Below, piece by piece: positions 1-8,442 of a stretch of DNA of 16,450 nt. Source of the stretch: Diplocarpon mali (Eukaryota > Ascomycota > Leotiomycetes > Helotiales > Drepanopezizaceae). Below the pieces are notes generated by a model. The model saw nothing but the letters and a program-made list of their open reading frames with translations. It was not told the origin of the DNA and searched no databases. How positions within the stretch are numbered: position 1 is the stretch's first letter; each line of letters starts with the position of its first letter. The stretch covers positions 1 through 16,450 of the forward strand of contig JAENRP010000583.1 of assembly GCA_024741835.1 (NCBI GenBank). Direction: 5' to 3'. Made by a program: the position numbers and the translations under genes.

Positions 1-399
1 ATAATTATTATTTATAAATTATATAAATTGATTATTAAAAACTCTTATATAATTTAACTCTATATAAATCTTATAGCTAAATAAAAGATTAATACTTAAG
101 CTAAGTATAAGGAGAACATTTTATAAAAGGAAAGAAACGCTAGCAATATTCATCTCTATTATACTTATCGAGTCTATATATAACCTTTTACTACTAACCT
201 TAATAGAGCGCCTTTTTATTTTAATAAGCGGGCCTTTAAATAGGTAGGATTTATTAGTTATATATACTATGCAACTAGTATTACTATACTAATCGGATTC
301 AGGGATCTTACGAAGATCGGCTTTTAAAACGTAGGCATCTTTATTATAATTATTATTTAAATTATTAGAAGTGGATTCAGGTTTAGATAACTTACTATT

Positions 400-1458
400 A
401 TTATTAAAGGTATCTACTAAAATTCTGGCTAAATAGCCTTTTCCTTTGCCTTTCCTTAGTAGTTGCAGCCTTTAGTAGGATAAAGGCAGTTTGCTTCTTG
501 ACTTTTGCTTCAATTACTTTTTAATATTAAAGCTGGCAACTATATTAATCAATTGCCTTCTAACTTTACAATTAGTAATATTATAAGTACTATTATAAAA
601 GTAGTATCTCTAATAAGCTTAAGGGCTTATCCTACGCTCCTTCCTCTTCTTAGGCTTATCGTTGCCTTATAACGCGGCATTTGCCGACTTAGAGCGTCCT
701 TTAAGGTCTTACTCAATAGTTCGAAAGAGGTCGATCTTCTTATAAATCTTAAGGTTAGGTTAGACGAGAAGAGATTGTTTCGCAATAGTAAACTTAAAAG
801 GGAGGCCATTAAGTAAGAAACTAAAAAGCTAAGTTTCCTTAAAAGTTATAGCTATCTTAAGATCTACAGCTCTTACTCTCCTTCTTACTTTATATAATAT
901 AGATTAGGTAAAGTCTATATTTATATCTATATCCTTACTATCTTTATCTTTTCTATATTAAAATAAAGTGATCTGCTATAGTAGATGCTAGGTATTAAAG
1001 GTAATTATCTAAGAGTATTTTACCTTTAATATATCCTATCTTATCTTCGCATTATTATAAACTTAAATAAAATCTTAGTCTTTATCGCTTAAACCTCTAT
1101 TAATCTTAAGCTTGCATTTAGCTAAGGCCAGCCTATACTCCTTCTCCTTTTCTATATTTAAAATCTGCCTTTAGGATTCTTAATTATTATTTACTAAAGC
1201 TCCTAGGCTAAGCTTATTTAATATATTTGGTAAATCCTTAGCAATTGTATTAGCTATTGAAGTAGAAGTAGACGAATCAGTAGAGGGAGTATAGGAGGCT
1301 ATTCTTGCGTATTTAATAAGTATCTTTTAAATCGCTATTTTAATGCCTTTGCTTTTAAAGTAAAGCTCTAAATCGTTAAACTATTATTACTAGTTCTTTT
1401 AAAAGAGTTAGAGGTCTTTAGGCTTAATGTTTCGATCGGAATCAGATGCTATTACCAT
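400..1458 (-). pseudogene. gag-like reading frame of the minus-strand retrotransposon, stop-riddled
   Basis: From the ATG at 1456-1458 the minus strand reads MVIASDSDRNIKPKDL and then, across stops, NDLELYFKSKGIKIAI, ARIASYTPSTDSSTST and later LSDKDQDFIQVYNNAK. This is the kind of short charged frame found as gag at the 5' end of fungal copia elements. Position directly downstream of the LTR and leader supports gag. A 60-codon open stretch at 627-809 is a surviving piece, not a gene. Near 460-500 there is a Cys-containing stretch but no convincing CCHC zinc knuckle. The left boundary is approximate. Many stops are TAA/TAG, consistent with C-to-T changes at CAA/CAG and TGG codons. Confidence 0.5.
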
Positions 1459-1607
1459 TTCGAATAGAATTGCATTTAAAATCAAATAAATTAAATAGTT
1501 AAGGGCACTCCTCTTATCGAAAAGTTGAAATGATTAAATAGCAGGTATTATAGAAGTATTAAATAGGAAGGAAGTCCTCTTATTAAAAAGGGTTTTTAGG
1601 CTATAAT

Positions 1608-1738
1608 ATAAGGAATTATACTTCCTACGAAATATAGTAAAGCAAGGAATCACACCTCTTGCAGTACCAAAGGGGTTATAGAGCAAGGAATCATACCTCT
1701 TATAATATAGGTTGGTTGAATAAGGAATTATACCTCCT
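1608..1738. repeat. four spaced direct repeats AAGGAATYAYACYTCYT in the retrotransposon leader
   Basis: Near-identical 17-bp motifs occur at about 1610, 1644, 1685 and 1722, separated by 34-41 bp. Each is an AAGGAAT core followed by ATACTTCCT, CACACCTCTT, CATACCTCTT or ATACCTCCT. A looser fifth copy is near 1565. They lie between the LTR and gag of the minus-strand element, in its untranslated leader. Possible roles are an RNA packaging or dimerisation signal, or simple repeat expansion; the sequence does not decide. Confidence 0.6.
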
Positions 1739-1858
1739 ATTTGCCGATTGCTCGCCTCTTACTATAAGTCTTATTTAACTTCCTACTAATAGTTGCAGCG
1801 TAAGTGCTTTCTAAGGGAAGTTAATAATCTATTATCGGTCTATCTGAGGCTTATAACC

Positions 1859-2053
1859 TATTAAGCTTAAATAAGTCGGCGCAGTAGGTAATAAAAACTT
1901 CTAAAGGTCGATAGTCGATATATTAATAAGAGTTAGGAAAGGAAGGTTACCCCTTTCTTCCCTTTAGCTATATATATATCAATATCCTACTGACTAAGCA
2001 GTAGGGTCATATGACAATACATCGGAGTGATAGCTATATCACCTATCTTAACA
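1859..2053 (-). repeat. LTR (5' LTR of the minus-strand copia-type element), 195 bp
   Basis: On the minus strand the segment starts TGTTAAG at 2053 and ends CTTAATA at 1859. These are inverted ends matching TGTTAAG/CTTAACA with one C-to-T change. A TATATATA stretch lies inside at about 1973, a plausible promoter. Immediately downstream on the minus strand, GGTTATAAGCCTCAG is a candidate tRNA primer-binding site. The other LTR is not in the window. The 5 bp next to the right end, AATAT (2054-2058), is the candidate target-site duplication, which can only be confirmed with the left flank of the element. Confidence 0.72.
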
Positions 2054-2054
2054 A

Positions 2055-3057
2055 ATATGCTAATTATCGGAAAACAATAAGATTGCAATTACTTTAAAAT
2101 GAAGATTCTTAATACTTAAAAAGGAAAAGACCTAAGGCCAATTAGCACCTTTATTAGAATATAAGTTGAATAAGATCGCAAGGCTAGAACGCTATAAATC
2201 CACTAAATAGACTATATTAAGAAGATTCTTAATAGATTTAGAATAGCTAATTACAAAGGGAATAACCTATTAGCCTTAGCTAATATAGTATTAAGGAAAT
2301 TAAGTATAGATAAAGCTTATACTAATAAGCTACTACAACTTGATAATATCTCACTTTACTAGCAGATTATAGAAAGTATTATATACCCCTCGAACCTTAT
2401 AAGGCCAGATATCTCCTATATTATTGGCCAATTGGTATAGCATATAGCAACCCCTTTATAAAATCACCTCTAAGCTACGAAACCCCTCTTATAATACTTA
2501 CAAAAGACCGCCGAAGATGGAATTACATATGGAAAAGGCGAACTAAATCAATTCGACGCTTATACAGATGCTACTTAAGCTATAGAGAACGATAGGAAGT
2601 CATTCTAAGGCTAGCTTATTAAGTATAATAGAGGAGTCGTTAGCTAAGCTGCGAATAGGTAAAAATCTACTTCTTTAAGTAGTAAACAAGCCGAGATAAT
2701 AGCGGCTTTTGACAGCTTAAGAGAGGTAGCTTAGATGCTAAAGCTATTCGCCGACCTTAATATACAACTCGATCGATTACCTTATTTATAGCTCGATAAT
2801 AAAGGAGCGAGATCTCTTACTAAAGAATGAAAATTTTCAGCTAAATCGAAGCATATCGATGTTCGACACTTTTATATAAGAGACGATATAGTAGCTAAAG
2901 GCAAGATAATAGTAGCTTATATACTTAGAAACGACAATATGGCAGATTCCCTTACAAAAGCTCTACTAGGACCCGCTTTCGAGAAATACAAGGGTTATAT
3001 AGGCCTACCAGAGCGAAAATCGACAAAAGAAGGCTATATAAAGGGAGGAAACCCATA
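2055..3057 (+). pseudogene. copia pol fragment: reverse transcriptase C-terminal part plus RNase H
   Basis: One plus-strand frame, broken only by stops, follows the family order. NMLIIGK just after the junction is the strand following the YVDD active site. Then come YFKMKIL, DYIKKILNRFRIANYKGN, SNLIRPDISYIIGQLV (the RPDI-A motif of copia RT) and GITYG. RNase H follows with FDAYTDAT (about 2556), VVS*AANR*KSTSLSS, the catalytic-helix QAEIIAA, KHIDVRHFYIRDDI (about 2846) and NMADSLTKAL (about 2939). The last is the typical copia C-terminal signature. The element was therefore autonomous once; it is non-functional now. The YVDD codons themselves are separated from this piece by the inserted element. 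Confidence 0.9.
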
Positions 3058-3120
3058 GGAAAGCTATATACAGGGAGGAAATCTACAATACGACTATATA
3101 AAGGGTAAAAAGCTATAATA
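3030..3120 (+). repeat. three imperfect tandem repeats of about 31 bp upstream of the 3' LTR
   Basis: Three consecutive units share GGCTATATAAAGGGAGGAAA with variation: one at about 3030, one at about 3061 with CTATATACAGGGAGG, and one at about 3093 with CTATATAAAGGGTAAAA. They lie after the pol frame and before the polypurine tract. A related CTATATAAGGGAG occurs once more at about 3184. They may be remnants of a purine-rich priming region or a slippage product. Confidence 0.6.
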
Positions 3121-3301
3121 TAGCTAAGTCAAAGGTACTCTTATACTACAACGCACGGTTTTTATACTGCGGGGCGGCTGAACTCTATATAAGGGAGACG
3201 TAGGCGCCATATACTAGAGAGTATATTATAGGAGTTAATAAGGCCTAGATTATATAAAAAAAAAAATGTGGGGCTCTTTACTCTAAGTTCTATAGAGCTT
3301 T

Positions 3302-3314
3302 GTAGTAGGGGGCA
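3302..3314 (+). other. polypurine tract of the plus-strand copia element
   Basis: A purine-rich run, GTAGTAGGGGGCA, lies directly before the presumed LTR start TATTAG at 3315. In LTR elements the plus-strand primer is a purine tract abutting the 3' LTR, so position and composition both fit. Confidence 0.6.
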
Positions 3315-3456
3315 TATTAGAAATATACAAGGTACAGAGATTACCGCACGGAGCGGAGGCTAAGGCTTGGTAAGCCTACCTTATATATATACTACTTCAG
3401 CTCTCTAGAACTAGAATCTACACCTTTCGATTCTGTCACTCAGATCTTCAATAATA
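3315..3456 (+). repeat. 3' LTR of the plus-strand copia element, about 142 bp
   Basis: The segment begins TATTAG (TGTTAG with one RIP-type change) after the polypurine tract and ends AATAATA at 3456, close to the inverse CTAACA. Base composition becomes ordinary just beyond it. No second copy of this LTR is in the window, so the ends rest on terminal motifs alone; the right end could be off by several bases. No target duplication can be checked. Confidence 0.55.
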
Positions 3457-3734
3457 TGTCGGTATATTCATATCTCTGTTGCTTGACTATTCCATGCTAC
3501 CCCTGGTAGATTTCAGTAGACTCCTAAATACAAACCAGCCTGTTGGCGTTAACTTGTAGTCCTGACATCATGGTCCAAAGGTCACAATTTAGGCAAGCCT
3601 GCCAGTCCTTATTCTCTCGAAGTCTGAAGCCTTCCTGAAGCTCATCACAAGAAATATACAAACTTCTCTCCACATTCTGCTCTCTAATCCGCAATACTTT
3701 TGTCAGCTCGCATCGTCTAGTTATATCCAGAACT

Positions 3735-4794
3735 ATGGAAACAGGTGCTGCAAACAACGGTCAGCTGAAAAGCAGCAAGCTATTCGATGTCTCAAACTTC
3801 TCAGCTATTGTGACTGGAGGTCGAAGTGGCATTGGTCTGATGATTACTCAGACGTTGGCTGCCAATGGAGCCAAAATATATATTACTGGCCGACGTGAGG
3901 AAGCCCCGAAGACTGTTGTGAAGACATATGACACAAGTCCAGGGAGAATCATTGCGTGAGTATTTGAGGCGAGAAGCGGACGGATAGCCGTATTGACATA
4001 GCAACTAGCCTACCTGCAGATATCTCCAAGAAAGAGGAAATCACCAGAATTGTAAAGGAGGCCTAGTCCCAGGAGCCAAATGGAATCCATCTACTTATAA
4101 ATAACGTAGGAATTGCGAGAGATGACAATACCAAATACTCGAACGGCAAGCCGGACTTCAAAGTAATTGTTTCCATACCTAGCATAAACATCCAAGCTTC
4201 AATCTAACATCCCATAGTCTGCCGAATCGATCTCCAAGCACCTCATGAAATCGGACCCCCGAGCCTGGGCTGACACATTCTCCACCAACGTCTCTTCCCA
4301 ATTCTTCGTCTCGGCCGCCTTCCTCCCTCTCCTCGCCATGTCTCTCGCCTCCAGATTCTCTCCCAGCATTATGAGCACCACCTCAATCCCCGGCGTCATG
4401 AAAAGCAGCAGCAACGGGCAATTGGCCTATGCCTCCCTAAGCCGCATTCTTGCACTTGACGGGAATGATGGCCACGACGTTCCTCGAGGCAAAGGTTCGA
4501 GTGAGCAGTATAGCGCTGGGAGTTTTCCCTGGTGAGATGACGGCGGGCAGTAGCAACGAGCACCAGAAAAGTACTCTGGACAGCGAGGCGAGCAACCCTG
4601 CTGGTAGGTATGGACATGAAACCGACACGGGGGCTTGCCTTTTGTTCCTTGCGGGTCTGGGAGGGGTGTTCCTGAATGGACAGGTCATTTACCCTGATGG
4701 AGGTACGTACTTCAAATGTTTGGGCTGCTGTTTTTCGACCTTTTCCTGATAGCTCTTGACAGGTAATATCTTAGTTTCGCCAGCATGCACTTAG
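3735..4794 (+). pseudogene. short-chain dehydrogenase/reductase (SDR), broken by a stop and a frameshift
   Basis: A classical SDR (NAD(P)-dependent oxidoreductase, one Rossmann fold). Exons by splice fit are 3735-3955, 4009-4162, 4218-4702 and 4763-4794; introns of 53, 55 and 60 bp have GT-AG ends. Exon 1 has the cofactor motif TGGRSGIG, exon 2 the LLINNVGIAR strand (the NNAG position), exon 3 the catalytic serine region IMSTTSIPGVM and Tyr in LAYAS, and after the third intron a DGGNILVSPACT end. Two lesions exist. A TAG at 4064-4066 sits in exon 2 where CAG (Gln) is likely. Two bases are missing at about 4437-4440, where the codons for Ser-Lys of YxxxK should be, shifting to the frame that continues AAFLHLTGMMATTF. 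The C-terminal frame otherwise remains well conserved, so decay is recent or the lesions are sequencing errors. Closest relatives are probably fungal 3-oxoacyl-ACP-reductase-like SDRs; the substrate is unknown. Confidence 0.82.
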
Positions 4795-5040
4795 CGGCAA
4801 ACTGCAAACTATTCCTTAGCTCAAACGCAGCTCAGAAAATGTATACCGTTTGCAGCTGTCCTTCCAGAACTGCAGCATAACAGACATCAGGTCTTCTGAC
4901 TACTGATCAGAAATTTTTGAGACTTCACTCACTGATCACAGCAAGAAGCCCGTATCAGAGCCTTTTTTCTCTAAACAAACCCAACCTTCGATCTACTTAC
5001 AAACTGTTTAAAACTGCGAACTCATACAGCACAGAAGGAA

Positions 5041-5772
5041 TCATCCTCTCGTACCCACCGCACCATTTCCAATCGCTTCTCTCCCCGTCGCCCAATACAA
5101 TTGGTAGACCGGTCTGGCATCCCCTGTCTCAACAACAACCTCCCCATTCCACGCCGGAATCAACAACATGGTCAAGGAGCATGCTAGCAGCTGCAGCACC
5201 AAACTCAGAACTTCCCGGGTGCATAGCACGTCGACCAAGAACAGAACGGGAGCGACGAGACCGTTGGCGACAACTGACCAGCAGAACGCGAAGGTGGCGG
5301 AGAAGATGCTGGTGAGAGGAGAGAAGATAGGGATGGCGGAGGCGATGAAGAACTTGAAGATCGCGTCGTAGATGGCCTGGGCCGGTCTTGGTTGAGGCTC
5401 CTCTGGCGCGTTGGCGAAAGGATCTGGTCCGGAGTTGTTCTCGAGGTAGAACGCGGCCTGCTCTAGGTAGTAGGCGGTGGGAGCAGCGGATGAGGTTTGG
5501 TGATGTGATGGTGGTGGAAGAGGTGGTTGCTGGAAGAAGCCATTGAATGGGTGGCCAACTGGGAGACCGGTTACCCGGTTCATTTGTACGCTTTTGATGA
5601 AATCAGTGTTGGCGAGAGATGGCGAGTCGAGCTGCTGTTGCTGGGCGGGCTTGGGTTGGTGTTCCGATGACACCGAGAGACCGGCGAAGGCGGCGAAGAA
5701 ATCGTTCTGGAGAGTAGCAGCAGACAGGCTCAAAGAGCTGAAACCTTCAACAAGGTCGAAACTCTGAGCCAT
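5041..5772 (-). CDS. uncharacterised membrane protein, 243 aa
   Basis: An uninterrupted frame of 243 codons starts at an ATG (5772) after a CT-rich leader typical of fungal genes and ends with TGA at 5041. Residues 1-130 are polar and low in complexity, rich in Ser, Gln and Pro (PAQQQQ, FFQQPPLPPPSHH), probably disordered. Residues about 132-205 hold two to three hydrophobic segments (FFIASAIPIF, FAFCWSVVANGLVAPVLFLV, VLSLVLQLLACSLTMLLIP). A short polar tail follows. No signal peptide or known domain is recognised. It lies downstream of, and in the same direction as, the succinyl-CoA ligase gene and converges on the broken SDR gene. I infer a small organelle- or ER-membrane protein; function unknown. 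Confidence 0.72.
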   Translation of the reverse strand: MAQSFDLVEGFSSLSLSAATLQNDFFAAFAGLSVSSEHQPKPAQQQQLDSPSLANTDFIKSVQMNRVTGLPVGHPFNGFFQQPPLPPPSHHQTSSAAPTAYYLEQAAFYLENNSGPDPFANAPEEPQPRPAQAIYDAIFKFFIASAIPIFSPLTSIFSATFAFCWSVVANGLVAPVLFLVDVLCTREVLSLVLQLLACSLTMLLIPAWNGEVVVETGDARPVYQLYWATGREAIGNGAVGTRG

Positions 5773-6718
5773 TGTTCTTCTGACTCTCGATGGTGTGTGA
5801 AGAGAGTGACAGTGATGGAAGTTCGTGAATGTTTCAAAACGAATGTGACTGTAGAGGGGGTGAAATGTCTAGTTTGGATTCAGAGAGTATTCTCGACTTC
5901 TTTTATGCTGCCGAATTTCCAGACGATTCAGGACAATAGTACCAATTTGGCAGTCAGTAATTGCTAGGCGAGCCTGGCTCAAACCGCACTCAATACCAAG
6001 CGAGCGCGGTCCCAACAACAAAACCTGCCCAGTCGCTCTGTGGAAAAATAGCAAGCATTTCGTGTCTGATTGTGAGGCTCAGTATTCTGAGTCAAATAAA
6101 AACGTCTTATGATATCTCATGATCGTCAATGGTGTTGTGGTGATCGCTAAGGAAGACGAGATGCCTGGAATAGGCAGCCATGTGTTTTGAAAATGTGGAG
6201 TTGTCTTACGCTTTATATAATGTGAGTCATAAGGATATCTAGGTTGTTGAGGAGAAAGAAGAGGCCACCTCGGGTAGGGAAATAAGAGGCATCGTTCTGA
6301 GGTCGGAGGAGAGAGATGCAGAGCCACAAAAACCAAGACAGGTGATTGAAAGGCAATGATTAAAGGTTACACAATGTATAATCACTAGTGTAGCACAGAG
6401 AAATGCATTGGCCATCGGATTTAGAACGGGCGCGCGGTTGTGATATACTAGAGAATACGTAATTGTAGACTGGTTTGAGGCTCACACAGGCCACGCAAAC
6501 GTTGACAACAAGGTCTATAGCAGAAACACGTGAGACGAAGTCTAAAAAGTACAGCAATCATCAAACGCTTTGCCAATGCCTGAAGAGAATATCGCTCCAG
6601 AGAATTCATTCTGATCATAGTTGGTGGCACAAAAAGTGATTGCATTATACATACTCGCCTATCATCTAGAAGCGAGGGAATCAATACACAAGGAAACGCT
6701 CTAGAGTGCGAAAATCAC
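5773..6718. other. intergenic: ligase 3' UTR and promoter of the membrane-protein gene
   Basis: No convincing gene. The several open stretches of 60-85 codons on the minus strand have no recognisable motifs and biased composition. The right part should contain the ligase 3' UTR, and the left about 300 bp the promoter and CT-rich leader of the membrane-protein gene. Confidence 0.5.
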
Positions 6719-8206
6719 TCAAATACCGAGGGAAAATTCGACGCCGACGTCAATATCACGAGCTGATCAAGGTTAGCTATCTTTCAATTGAGGGACATAG
6801 GACACTTACCCATCTTCACAACCTTCGAGAACTGCACAGCCTTCTCTGCTGCAGTTTGTAGGTCATCAATTGAGAAGATCTTGAGACCGGCATCGTTTAT
6901 CAACTTATGCGCGGCCTCCATGTTTGTTCCTTGCAATCTGGCGATGATCGGAATACCAAGGTTCATGCTCTCGACAACGCTGATGAGACCTTTTGCGATG
7001 GCATCGCATCTGACTATACCACCGAAGATGTTGACGAAGATAGCAGTGACCTTGGGATCGCTGGTGATTAGTGTGAAAGCCTCATGGATTGCCTGAGGGG
7101 TGGCTCCACCACCGACATCAAGGAAATTGGCAGGCTCGCCTCCATTCAACTTGATGATATCCATAGTAGCCATGGCAAGACCAGCACCGTTGACCAAGCA
7201 GCCGATATCACCCCCAAGCTTGATGAAGTTCAGACCGCTCTCAGCAGCCTTGACTTCATCAGCATCCTCCTGGGTGGTGTCGCGCCATGAGAAGATCTCC
7301 TTTTGACGGAACTCTGCGTTGTCGTCGAATCCAAGCTTAGCATCCATGGCAAGAACTTTGTGGTCCGAGGTCTCAGAGAGGGGATTGATTTCGATTTGGG
7401 TGGCATCCTTCTCCATGAAGATCTTATACAGCTTCTGGATGGTATCCTTGGCATCCTCGATACACTGCTCACTGAATCCTAGATCAGTTGCAATCTTCCG
7501 TGCAATATCGTCTGTGACGCCTTTGTGGATGTCGATGTATGTAGTGGTGATTGCATCTGGGGTCTCCTTCGCAACAGTCTCGATATCCATACCTCCCTGG
7601 GATGAGGACACGATAACTGGTCCTTGAGATCCACGGTCCATCAAAATAGCCAGGTAGAACTCGCGACGAGCAAATTTACGCTCGCAAATGTATACCGAGC
7701 TGCAGATACGCCCTTGAGCACCAGTTTGCTTGGTGACCAGCTTGTGGCCGATCATCTGGTCTGCGAACATCCGAGCCTCTGTTGGAGAGTAGATAACCCG
7801 GACACCCCCCTTCAGCCCATTATCAAATGTGCCCTTTCCTCGTCCACCAGCAAGAACCTGGGCCTTGATAACCATATCATCACCGCCTATTTTCTTTGCG
7901 ATGGCCTCAGCTTCGGCAGCAGTTGTTGCGACTGCGCCTTGGGGAACGCCAACGCCATACTGTCTCGAATGAGCTTCACATTTTTCTAAGTATTCTCGAG
8001 CTGCATACCTGTCTCAGGAGATCCGCAGAGAGGTACTCGTGTATGCTCAAAGCTCTCTTTTGTTGCGCAACACCAGCTAAGCGCAAAGGAAAGAAGGCCT
8101 AAAGCTGTTAGTATGTTGACAGCCAAGGATGGGGTACTTGGGCTTCATCTACCTTGCTGGGCTTCAAAGCAGCCGTCAAAGGCCGACTACGTGCGAGCTT
8201 GAACAT
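6719..8206 (-). CDS. LSC2: succinyl-CoA ligase (succinyl-CoA synthetase) beta subunit, mitochondrial, 445 aa
   Basis: Beta subunit of the TCA-cycle enzyme that converts succinyl-CoA to succinate with formation of ATP or GTP, acting with the alpha subunit in the matrix. Exons on the minus strand: 8206-8153, 8098-8009, 7959-6810 and 6762-6719; introns of 54, 49 and 47 bp, two with clear CTAAC branch sites. The start MFKLARSRPLTAALKPSK is basic and lacks acidic residues, a mitochondrial presequence. The mature part opens LSIHEYLSADLLRQYGVGVP. The ATP-grasp domain shows VLAGGRGKG (about 83-91) and QIEINPL (about 236-242). The CoA-ligase domain shows NGAGLAMATMD (about 305), DVGGGATP (about 329) and NIFGGIVRCD (about 358-367). 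The last exon encodes only ARDIDVGVEFSLGI; without splicing the frame would end wrongly at MGKCPMSLN. Length is normal for the family. Nucleotide specificity cannot be read with confidence. Confidence 0.96.
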
Positions 8207-8442
8207 AACGATGGGAGGTGGAAGACGTACAAGGCCGTCAATTGAGAAATAGAGGAGGTTTTTGGACTGACCAAAAGGATTCCTGATCCTTTTCGGATAG
8301 AGACGGGAGAGCTTTCATACGGGGCCCGAGAAGACCGGAAGGACCCTAGTCTTCACGTGTTTGCCGTATATCCGTCTTCATTTTCGCAACAGCTTTTCGG
8401 TCTGCACCAATATCACCGGCAATAATTTTCGATTCTGCAGCC
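8207..8442. promoter_or_regulatory. shared divergent promoter between the ligase and the DUF3245-like gene
   Basis: The two start codons (8206 minus, 8443 plus) are only 236 bp apart and point away from each other, so this stretch must hold both promoters. I see no TATA box near either start and no recognisable activator site. The plus start lies in a good context, GCAGCCATGGCG. Confidence 0.6.

Larger units (their letters stand above)
1..2053 (-). mobile_element. Ty1/copia-type LTR retrotransposon, 5' part, RIP-degraded, truncated by the window edge
   Basis: Read on the minus strand, the element begins with an LTR (1859-2053), has a leader of about 400 bp with repeated motifs, then a gag-like frame from an ATG at 1458 running left. 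Protease, integrase and reverse transcriptase would lie beyond position 1. The DNA is very AT-rich, TA dinucleotides dominate and stops interrupt every frame, which fits RIP. The element lies inside another copia element: the sequence just right of 2053 continues as plus-strand reverse transcriptase. Assignment to copia rests on the LTR ends, the short gag and the nesting, not on a pol domain of its own, so the superfamily is less certain than the LTR nature. Confidence 0.7.
2054..3456 (+). mobile_element. Ty1/copia retrotransposon, 3' part (RT C-terminal part, RNase H, 3' LTR), RIP-degraded
   Basis: The plus strand carries the end of a copia pol frame, a non-coding tail with short tandem repeats, a polypurine tract and a short LTR. 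The 5' part of the element is displaced leftward beyond the window by the nested element ending at 2053. Numerous TAG/TAA stops interrupt the frame, many at positions where copia proteins have Trp or Gln. The transition to ordinary base composition falls at about 3290-3470, exactly where the LTR ends. Confidence 0.9.

Noticed and set aside
627..809. 60-codon minus-strand frame as a small gene
   Set aside because: It lies within the RIP-degraded gag-like region of a retrotransposon and is a chance stop-free piece.
5168..5767. Plus-strand frames opposite the membrane-protein gene
   Set aside because: Shadows of the minus-strand coding frame, with lower-complexity translation and no motifs.
6784..7875. 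Single-exon reading of the succinyl-CoA ligase (363 aa)
   Set aside because: It lacks the mitochondrial presequence and the start of the ATP-grasp domain, and ends in an intron; the four-exon model restores both ends.
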